The notes below the pieces were generated by a model. It did not search any database and had not been told where the DNA came from. It was given only the letters and a program-made list of their open reading frames with translations. Shown piece after piece: positions 6,910-11,481 of a stretch of DNA of 11,481 nucleotides; within the stretch, counting starts at the first letter, position 1; each line of letters begins with the position of its first letter. The position numbers and the translations under genes are program-made. The DNA comes from CAZILN01 sp964540005 (lineage in GTDB: Bacteria > Bacteroidota > Bacteroidia > Bacteroidales > SM23-62). The stretch spans positions 1 to 11,481 of the forward strand of contig CAZILN010000424.1 of the NCBI GenBank assembly GCA_964540005.1, read 5' to 3'.

Positions 6910-7173
6910 TTAATATCTGCTGTTTTCAGTTTTCTTGGGTTTTGCCTCATTGACAATCATATCCCTTTCTTCAAATTCGGCGCCGTTTAACTCGCTGATT
7001 GCTTTTTTAGCTTCATCCTGGTTTTCCATAGTGACAAAACCAAAACCTTTACTTTTACCACTGAATTTATCAGTAATAATTCTTGAGGAACTAACAGTTC
7101 CATAGTCCTGAAAGATATCTTCCAGGTCATTTTCATCAACCTTGTAATTAAGGTTGCCTACATAAATGTTCAT
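6910..7173 (-). CDS. Small RRM-domain RNA-binding protein
   Basis: An 87-residue protein consisting of one RNA-recognition motif: RNP2 IYVGNL (3-8) and RNP1 KGFGFVTM (42-49), with the expected beta-alpha-beta order (DLEDIFQDYG helix, EAKKAISELNG helix, MIVNEAKPK last strand). A short charged tail ends NSRY; the glycine-rich tail of plant and cyanobacterial relatives is absent. Small single-RRM proteins of this type are frequent in Bacteroidota and are presumed mRNA binders acting in the cytoplasm. It is the first gene of a two-gene operon with the CspA-family protein 11 bp downstream, which suggests that both act in RNA-structure management under the same condition. The ATG start falls directly at the RRM, so no other start is plausible. 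Family is certain; target RNAs are unknown. Confidence 0.96.
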   Translation of the reverse strand: MNIYVGNLNYKVDENDLEDIFQDYGTVSSSRIITDKFSGKSKGFGFVTMENQDEAKKAISELNGAEFEERDMIVNEAKPKKTENSRY

Positions 7174-7325
7174 TGTTTTTAAAAATTAAGTTGTTAAATT
7201 ATTAATAAGAGGTAAGTATTTAAATACCCATTATTAAGTTGTTGTTAAATTGGATTTAAAAAGGAGAGCAGGTATGAACTAATATTGGAAAGTGATTTAG
7301 TAGATAGGAGCGCAAATTCTCAAAT
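7174..7325 (-). promoter_or_regulatory. Long structured 5' leader of the RRM / cold-shock operon
   Basis: If transcription starts near 7320, the message has a leader of about 147 bases, unusually long for the window and comparable with the long leaders of cold-shock mRNAs. It contains an inverted repeat at 7202-7237: outer arms TTAATAA and TTATTAA, inner GGT/ACC pairing and a GTATTTAAATAC palindrome at the tip. Near-identical direct repeats flank this hairpin: TTAAGTTGTTAAATT at 7186-7200 and TTAAGTTGTTGTTAAATT at 7234-7251. Thermosensing or autoregulation by the encoded RNA-binding proteins is a hypothesis. The structures themselves are seen in the sequence. Confidence 0.5.
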
Positions 7326-7333
7326 CAAATATA
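7326..7333 (-). promoter_or_regulatory. Probable -7 promoter box of the RRM / cold-shock operon
   Basis: On the minus strand the box reads TATATTTG, a full match to the Bacteroidota TAnnTTTG consensus, about 153 bp before the RRM start codon. A -33 TTTG at the usual distance is not present, which lowers confidence. The rest of the gene-free stretch 7334-7534 holds no gene I can support, only a weak hairpin at 7500-7518 (CCAGTGAAC paired with GTTCATGG, one bulge) with no T run. Confidence 0.45.
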
Positions 7334-7534
7334 CCGCAAAGATAGTCATTTATTTCGGATTCACACTATTTGACATTTTATTAACTGTAATTCAGATATT
7401 TCAGAAGTATAATACCAGCTGGTGCTATCTGAATTCGAAAGTAGTGGTGGCGTTAATTCTGCTTAACCATTTATTGTGAAAACATATCATTCCCCAAGGC
7501 CAGTGAACAAGTTCATGGAAAAGGAATAATAAGT

Positions 7535-8017
7535 CTATTCCTCAATCTTCTCGATTTTCCTTTCAGCCGAAAAATCAAAGACGCCTTCTGAATAACTTGT
7601 GGTCCCTTTGAATTCGTCCTTTTTGAATGTTCCTGAGATTGTAACCAGCTCACCTTCAACATTAAATGTGCAAACAAGCGATTTTTTACTATATTCTACC
7701 TTATCGGCTTTAACCTTGTATTCTCCAAAGAAGACTACTGTAATACTGTAACCATCTTCGATTTCTTCGATTATCATTTCTCCTTCTGTATATCCTTCAG
7801 TAACATCTGGGGCAGAATACACCCAGGTCCCGGCAGGATCGAATTTCATTGCCGGAGAAGAATAGGAAAATGAGGTAGTTATTGTTATTATCACAATAAC
7901 AATCAGGCTTTTTAATGCATTTTTTTGATTTATAATTATTGTTTTTAATAAGGGGTTAAGTTTTTGATGTTGTGTATCTTTCTGTAGTAAAGTTTGTAAA
8001 TTCAATCCAGTTTTCAT
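7535..8017 (-). CDS. Small exported beta-strand-rich protein of unknown function
   Basis: Protein of 160 residues. A polar, basic stretch of about 35 residues precedes a hydrophobic core at 37-52 (SLIVIVIITITTSFSY), with a likely cleavage near residue 53-56. The mature part starts FDPAGTWVYSAPDVTEGY and alternates short beta-strands with charged turns (YKVKADKVEYSKKSLVCTFNVEG..ISGTFKKDEFKGTTSYSEG), as in small lipocalin-like barrels. Bacteroidota have similar exported proteins of unknown role with the GTW...SAP...GY opening. The n-region is very long for a signal peptide, and no ATG, GTG or TTG nearer the core is well placed, so the ATG at 8017 is kept. It lies 43 bp after the histidine kinase gene on the same strand, so it may be co-transcribed and act as a sensing or output partner in the periplasm. 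The gene is real with good confidence; its function is not assigned. Confidence 0.78.
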   Translation of the reverse strand: MKTGLNLQTLLQKDTQHQKLNPLLKTIIINQKNALKSLIVIVIITITTSFSYSSPAMKFDPAGTWVYSAPDVTEGYTEGEMIIEEIEDGYSITVVFFGEYKVKADKVEYSKKSLVCTFNVEGELVTISGTFKKDEFKGTTSYSEGVFDFSAERKIEKIEE

Positions 8018-8060
8018 AATCCAATAATGATTTCCACTCGTTTCATTTATGTTTCAGGTG

Positions 8061-9446
8061 TTAAAACTTCAGTGTAAATACTGTCTTCTCTCCAGGCATA
8101 GAATGGGCAGTTATGGTACCCTCGTGGAGGAGCATGATCTGCCTGGATAAACTCAGGCCTATCCCGGAGCCGGTATCTTTTGTTGTAAAGAAAGGCACGA
8201 AAATATTTTCGATAATATCAGCGGGAATACCCGGACCATTGTCTTCGACCTGCAAATAAGTAGTATCATCCCTATCGAAGCCCCGTAAGATTATCCTCCC
8301 GTTTTCTGCATCATTAGCAGCTTCAACCGAATTATTGATCAGATTGATTAATAATTGTTCCAGCTGGCTGGTATCGGCAGTTAAGGAAAGGTCCGGTGGA
8401 TCAATCTCGTATTCAATCATCGTATATTTGATGTTTTTTCCTTCCTCCATCAGCTGTTTCACACTTTTAAAAAGGGACATAATGGTGAACTGTGCGAACA
8501 CTGGTTGAGGTAACTGGTTTAATTTCCTGTATTTGCTGACGAAATTCATTAATCCTTCTCCGGTATCCCTGATTGTTTCCATACCTGATAAGGTCTTATC
8601 AATAATCTGGTCTGTAATCTCTTCTGCAGGTAAAGGAGTTTGCCTGTCTATTGATGTGAAATATTTTGAGATGGTCTTTGTAAGGGAAATGACAGGACTG
8701 ACTGAATTCATTATTTCATGGGTAAGTACCCGGATAAGTTTTTGCCATGAATCCAATTCATTACGTTCAAGTTCTGTGATAATATTTTGAATTGATACCA
8801 GGTTGACTATCTTGCCATCCGATTTGATAATCTCTTTCTTCAATAATAATTTCTGGATATTTCCAAACTGCTGACCTTTTTCAGGTTCGCATACAACCCT
8901 GACAAGTTCCGGCTTACCGGGTTTTAAGCCTGAAATCGTTCCCGCCAGGTCACAGCCGTTTCTTTTTTTCAGTTTATGGAGGCTGTCAAGAGAATGAACT
9001 CCAAGAATCTCACATGCAATATTGTTAATCATATCTACCTTTCCTTCGGAATCAAAGCTGATCAGGCCCACACCCACATGATTGACAAGGTTGGTCAGGA
9101 AGAGATTATTTTTAACACTATCTGTCCTGGCTTTATTAATGACTTCCCTCATTTCATTCAGTGACCTGTAAAGATTTCTGTAAGTCACATTATTCCTGGT
9201 TTCATCGTATACAAGTGAGGATCCTTCATCTTTCACAGCAGAAAAAAAATAAGAAAGATCACGGTTGGTCCTGTTTACAAAACGGGTGAGCAGAATTATC
9301 TGAAGCAAAAGCAGTACTATTATCCCGGCAAAAGAAAAGATGTATTCCCTGTCAAGACGCTCCAGGATCCTTAACAGGACAAAACTCGTGATGGTGATAA
9401 GGATAATCCGGATGAGGGTATTAAAGAAAAAACTTTTTAAAACCAT
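8061..9446 (-). CDS. PAS-domain sensor histidine kinase
   Basis: Protein of 461 residues. Two membrane helices (about 10-27 and 36-55) are joined by a very short outside loop (28-35), so sensing is likely within the membrane or cytoplasm. A linker (60-112) leads to a PAS-like domain (about 113-225, LVNHVGVGLISFDSEGKVDMI). The phospho-acceptor is H243 in LTHEIMNSVSPVISL. The ATPase domain has the N-box LINLINNSVEAAN (N371, E375), G1 DNGPGIP (402-408), the F-box IFVPFFTTKDTG and G2 GSGIGLSL (426-433). It is encoded 25 bp after the sigma-54 response regulator and surely phosphorylates it. The HEIMNS-type H-box is typical of Bacteroidota kinases paired with sigma-54 activators next to FtsX-type ABC permease genes, which fits the permease beginning at 11094. 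The signal is unknown. Confidence 0.95.
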   Translation of the reverse strand: MVLKSFFFNTLIRIILITITSFVLLRILERLDREYIFSFAGIIVLLLLQIILLTRFVNRTNRDLSYFFSAVKDEGSSLVYDETRNNVTYRNLYRSLNEMREVINKARTDSVKNNLFLTNLVNHVGVGLISFDSEGKVDMINNIACEILGVHSLDSLHKLKKRNGCDLAGTISGLKPGKPELVRVVCEPEKGQQFGNIQKLLLKKEIIKSDGKIVNLVSIQNIITELERNELDSWQKLIRVLTHEIMNSVSPVISLTKTISKYFTSIDRQTPLPAEEITDQIIDKTLSGMETIRDTGEGLMNFVSKYRKLNQLPQPVFAQFTIMSLFKSVKQLMEEGKNIKYTMIEYEIDPPDLSLTADTSQLEQLLINLINNSVEAANDAENGRIILRGFDRDDTTYLQVEDNGPGIPADIIENIFVPFFTTKDTGSGIGLSLSRQIMLLHEGTITAHSMPGEKTVFTLKF

Positions 9447-9471
9447 AATTGCAGTGTTTCAAATCAGTATT

Positions 9472-10839
9472 TTAAAGATCATATTTTTGCATTTTATTAT
9501 ACACGGTCTGCCTCGACAACCCCAGCTCTTTAGCTGCTTCTGATACATTGCCCCGGTTATTTTGCAATGCATTTCTAATAGCCTGTTTCTCGATTTCCTT
9601 ATATGTCAGAGCTTCTGATTGCGATACAGGCTGCGCCTTCAGATGAGAGAACATGATATGCTCGGGTTTCAGTACGTTGGAATCGCTCATTATTACTGCT
9701 TTCTCAATAATATGCTGCAATTCCCTTACATTTCCGGGCCAGTCGTATTTCATCAAAATTTCTGTCGATTTGCCTGGTATTTTCATTGGTGGCCTGTCAT
9801 ATTTTTCACAAAATCTTCTTAGGAAATGTTCAGTAAGCAGGAGGATATCTTCACCTCTCTCACGCAGGGGAGGAATCTCAATCTCAATAGTATTGATCCT
9901 GAAGTAGAGATCCTCACGGAATAAATTTTCACTAATCATCTGCCTTAAATCCCTGTTTGTTGCACAGATCAGCCGGATATCAATGTTAATCGGGTTGTTT
10001 GACCCAAGACGGGTGACGGAATGGTTCTGAAGAACAGCTAATAATTTTGCCTGCATAGCCATAGAAAGGTTGCTGATCTCATCCAGGAACAGCGTACCCC
10101 CGGTTGCTACCTCAAATCTTCCCGCACGGTCCTCTCTTGCATCAGTAAAAGCACCCTTTACATGGCCAAACACCTCACTTTCAAAAAGGGATTCACTCAA
10201 TGATCCCATATCGACTGAAACAAGAATTTCATTCGCTCTTTGAGAATGTTTGTGTATCTCTCTTGCTATCAGCTCTTTGCCAGTTCCGTTTTCACCAAGG
10301 ATGAGGACATTGGTTTGAGTAGAGGCCACCTTTTGAATTGTTTTATATACAGTAAGCATTGGTCCGGAAGAACCTATCAGTATGTCATATTGCCTGTCAA
10401 TATCACGATTCAAATGGGTTTGTTTGTTTCTGAGGGTATTGACTTCAAGCCGGGATTGTCTTAAGCTGAATGCCGACTTCATTGTAGCCAGTAATTTTTC
10501 ATTATCCCAGGGTTTAAGAATAAAATCTGTGGCACCCATTTTCATTGCTTTTACGGCCAGTTCTGCATCACCGTATGCAGTGATCATAACTACAATGATA
10601 TCCTTATCCTGATCCAGTATTTTTTGTAACCAGGAAATACCTTCATCCCCCCTGTTTAAGCCTGCTGAAAAATTCATGTCCAGTAAAACCACATCAACAG
10701 AATGTTCGGTGAGGATCCCAGGTATCAGGCTGGGATCGGCTGTACTTAAAACCGATTCGAATTCAGGTTCCAGTAACTGAATTAGGGCTTTTAACACATT
10801 CTTGTGGTCATCAACAATTAGCAGGGTTCCTTTTTCCAT
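9472..10839 (-). CDS. Sigma-54-dependent response regulator (NtrC family)
   Basis: Numbering is from TTG 10872 (466 residues); ATG 10839 (455 residues) is preferred because the receiver begins right there as MEKGTLLIVDDHKN. Domains: a receiver (13-135) with D21, D22, phospho-acceptor D65 in VVLLDMNF, T98 and K120; an AAA+ domain (about 163-400) with Walker A GENGTGKE (193-200), the sigma-54 contact loop GAFTDA (240-245, a variant of GAFTGA), Walker B TLFLDEIS (D264, E265) and arginine fingers in FREDLYFRIN; and a Fis-type helix-turn-helix (about 428-465, GNVSEAAKELGLSRQTVYNK). When phosphorylated by the adjacent kinase it should form a ring that opens sigma-54 promoters. Its gene is divergent from the ABC permease at 11094, with a palindromic operator array between them, probably its own binding site. 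Family and partner are certain; the regulon is inferred. Confidence 0.96.
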   Translation of the reverse strand: MEKGTLLIVDDHKNVLKALIQLLEPEFESVLSTADPSLIPGILTEHSVDVVLLDMNFSAGLNRGDEGISWLQKILDQDKDIIVVMITAYGDAELAVKAMKMGATDFILKPWDNEKLLATMKSAFSLRQSRLEVNTLRNKQTHLNRDIDRQYDILIGSSGPMLTVYKTIQKVASTQTNVLILGENGTGKELIAREIHKHSQRANEILVSVDMGSLSESLFESEVFGHVKGAFTDAREDRAGRFEVATGGTLFLDEISNLSMAMQAKLLAVLQNHSVTRLGSNNPINIDIRLICATNRDLRQMISENLFREDLYFRINTIEIEIPPLRERGEDILLLTEHFLRRFCEKYDRPPMKIPGKSTEILMKYDWPGNVRELQHIIEKAVIMSDSNVLKPEHIMFSHLKAQPVSQSEALTYKEIEKQAIRNALQNNRGNVSEAAKELGLSRQTVYNKMQKYDL

Positions 10840-10891
10840 TTTACAAGGATCAATTGCAGGACTTATTTCCAATAGCTCTGATAAAACTACA

Positions 10892-10960
10892 ATAATTTGT
10901 CTAAATAATTGACATAATTTGTCTAATTATTAGACAAATTATGTCAATTTTAGTTTGTCT
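10892..10960. promoter_or_regulatory. Tandem palindromic operator / probable upstream activator site
   Basis: A perfect inverted repeat of 21-bp arms around one central T occupies 10907-10949. Each arm holds its own dyad of form GACA-N5-TGTC: GACATAATTTGTC at 10911-10923 and GACAAATTATGTC at 10933-10945, with centres 22 bp apart (two helical turns). A third partial copy, ATAATTTGTCTAA at 10892-10904, repeats exactly at 10914-10926, again 22 bp away. TTTGTCT recurs at 10954-10960. It lies between divergent start codons, so it is not a terminator. Its best reading is a cooperative binding array for the Fis-type regulator encoded next to it, controlling the permease and possibly the regulator gene. 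Confidence 0.75.
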
Positions 10961-10999
10961 GCAATCGTAATAACCATAAAATCAGCATATTGCAGAAAG

Positions 11000-11014
11000 T
11001 GGCATGATTGTGGA
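11000..11014 (+). promoter_or_regulatory. Degenerate sigma-54-like promoter upstream of the ABC permease
   Basis: TGGCATGATTGTGGA compares with the sigma-54 consensus TGGCACGNNNNTTGC. The -24 part matches well, while the -12 part reads TGGA in place of TTGC and so lacks the usual GC. It is about 73 bp after the centre of the palindromic array and about 80 bp before the permease ATG, good distances for activator-driven transcription. Support comes more from context than from the match. Confidence 0.35.
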
Positions 11015-11093
11015 ATTATAAGATGAATTCAATCGAAATATGAAAAAGATCGAGATTGATTGAAATGAATTGTATAATTTAATATCCACAAAA

Positions 11094-11481
11094 ATGGTCA
11101 GAAATTTCATTATATCGGCTCTCAGGAACCTGGTCCATAACAGGCTCCATTCCTTTATCAGTATACTCAGCCTTTGTATAGGATTTGTTTGTTTCATATT
11201 GATCTATCTCTGGGTCAGGGATGAACTCAGTTATGATGCGTTCCACAAAAACAGAAATGAATTATACCAGCTAACCATAAAGCATGAAAGTGGAATACTG
11301 GACCCCAATTCACCGTATTTTCTTTCTTATAAAATGGCAGAATTATATCCGGAGATCATCAATTATACGCGGATCTTTCGTTTGGGGAAAATAACCAATT
11401 GCCAGTTCAGGTACCAGGAAGAGCAGGGTGATCCGGTCATGTTCTATGAAAAAATGGTGATCATGGTTGATAGTGGGTTTT
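11094..11481 (+). CDS. FtsX/MacB-type ABC transporter permease, N-terminal fragment
   Basis: Incomplete gene open from ATG 11094 to the right edge (129 codons, no stop). It begins MVRNFIISALRNLVHNRLHS, the amphipathic lead typical of Bacteroidota FtsX-like permeases. The first membrane helix follows at about 21-41 (FISILSLCIGFVCFILIYLW), then the signature VRDELSYDAFHKNRNELYQL, which opens the large periplasmic MacB-type core domain. Full proteins of this kind are near 800 residues with four membrane helices and work with an ATPase to drive efflux or lipoprotein-related export by mechanotransmission. It is divergent from the sigma-54 regulator and kinase genes, and the operator array plus a sigma-54-like promoter lie before it, so it is likely under their control. 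The ATPase partner, if present, is outside the window. No Shine-Dalgarno sequence is seen. Confidence 0.9.
   Translation, partial: MVRNFIISALRNLVHNRLHSFISILSLCIGFVCFILIYLWVRDELSYDAFHKNRNELYQLTIKHESGILDPNSPYFLSYKMAELYPEIINYTRIFRLGKITNCQFRYQEEQGDPVMFYEKMVIMVDSGF

Noticed and set aside
7285..7479. Plus-strand open frame of 64 codons in the 7174-7534 gap
   Set aside because: It begins with TTG, has no recognisable domain, lies over the promoter/leader region of the RRM operon on the other strand, and has no supporting start context.
7500..7518. Hairpin after the small exported protein gene as a terminator
   Set aside because: The stem is short with a bulge and no T run follows on either strand.
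10840..10872. TTG at 10872 as the start of the response regulator
   Set aside because: The 11 extra residues add nothing to the receiver domain, and ATG 10839 opens directly into MEKGTLLIVDD.
10907..10949. Palindrome as a transcription terminator
   Set aside because: It lies between two divergently transcribed genes near their starts, has AT-rich arms with internal tandem dyads, and no gene ends nearby.
10960..10976. Minus-strand sequence TGGTTATTACGATTGCA resembling a sigma-54 promoter for the regulator gene
   Set aside because: The GG and GC elements are separated by 11 bases instead of the fixed 10, and the start site would fall inside the palindrome.
10982..11197. Minus-strand open frame of 71 codons near the right end
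   Set aside because: It overlaps the permease start on the opposite strand. The permease reading is recognisable by family, and this one is not.

Overview
The window looks like a chromosomal segment of a Bacteroidota bacterium, probably an environmental Bacteroidales/Marinilabiliales-type organism. This is inferred from several traits: no clear Shine-Dalgarno sequences, -7 promoter boxes of the TAnnTTTG type, a small stand-alone RRM protein next to a cold-shock protein, a GH106-type glycosidase lipoprotein, and a histidine kinase with an HEIMNS-type H-box paired with a sigma-54 activator. Base composition is moderate, with AT-rich intergenic regions. No tRNA, rRNA, CRISPR array, insertion sequence or attachment site was seen.

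Layout. (1) Positions 1-1592, minus strand: an extracytoplasmic-function sigma factor, a membrane anti-sigma protein (zf-HC2, one membrane helix, then HEAT-like repeats on the predicted outer side), and the first 45 residues of an exported protein. They read as one envelope-signalling operon. (2) Positions 1714-3560, minus strand: an orphan seven-helix membrane protein followed by a serine-hydrolase (beta-lactamase fold) lipoprotein, with a probable terminator after it. (3) Positions 3791-6586, plus strand: a large GH106/alpha-L-rhamnosidase-like lipoprotein, divergent from region 2. A hairpin terminator at 6618-6642 separates it from the next, convergent operon. (4) Positions 6698-7173, minus strand: an RRM RNA-binding protein and a CspA-family protein in one operon, with a long leader carrying a hairpin flanked by direct repeats. 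(5) Positions 7535-10839, minus strand: a sigma-54-dependent response regulator, its PAS histidine kinase and a small exported protein. (6) From 11094, plus strand: the start of a MacB/FtsX-type ABC transporter permease that runs off the window.

The most striking non-coding feature is a 43-bp perfect palindrome at 10907-10949, between the response regulator and the divergent permease. It consists of two GACA-N5-TGTC dyads with centres 22 bp apart, with further partial copies on each side. A degenerate sigma-54-like promoter follows at 11000-11014, just before the permease. Inference: this is the upstream activator site through which the two-component pair controls the efflux/lipoprotein-export-type ABC system, and probably itself. 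The other systems are signalling or stress modules (ECF/anti-sigma, cold-shock RNA binding) and one glycan-degrading enzyme. No wholly new system is evident, but the periplasmic-HEAT anti-sigma operon, the orphan 7TM-hydrolase pair and the operator array deserve attention.
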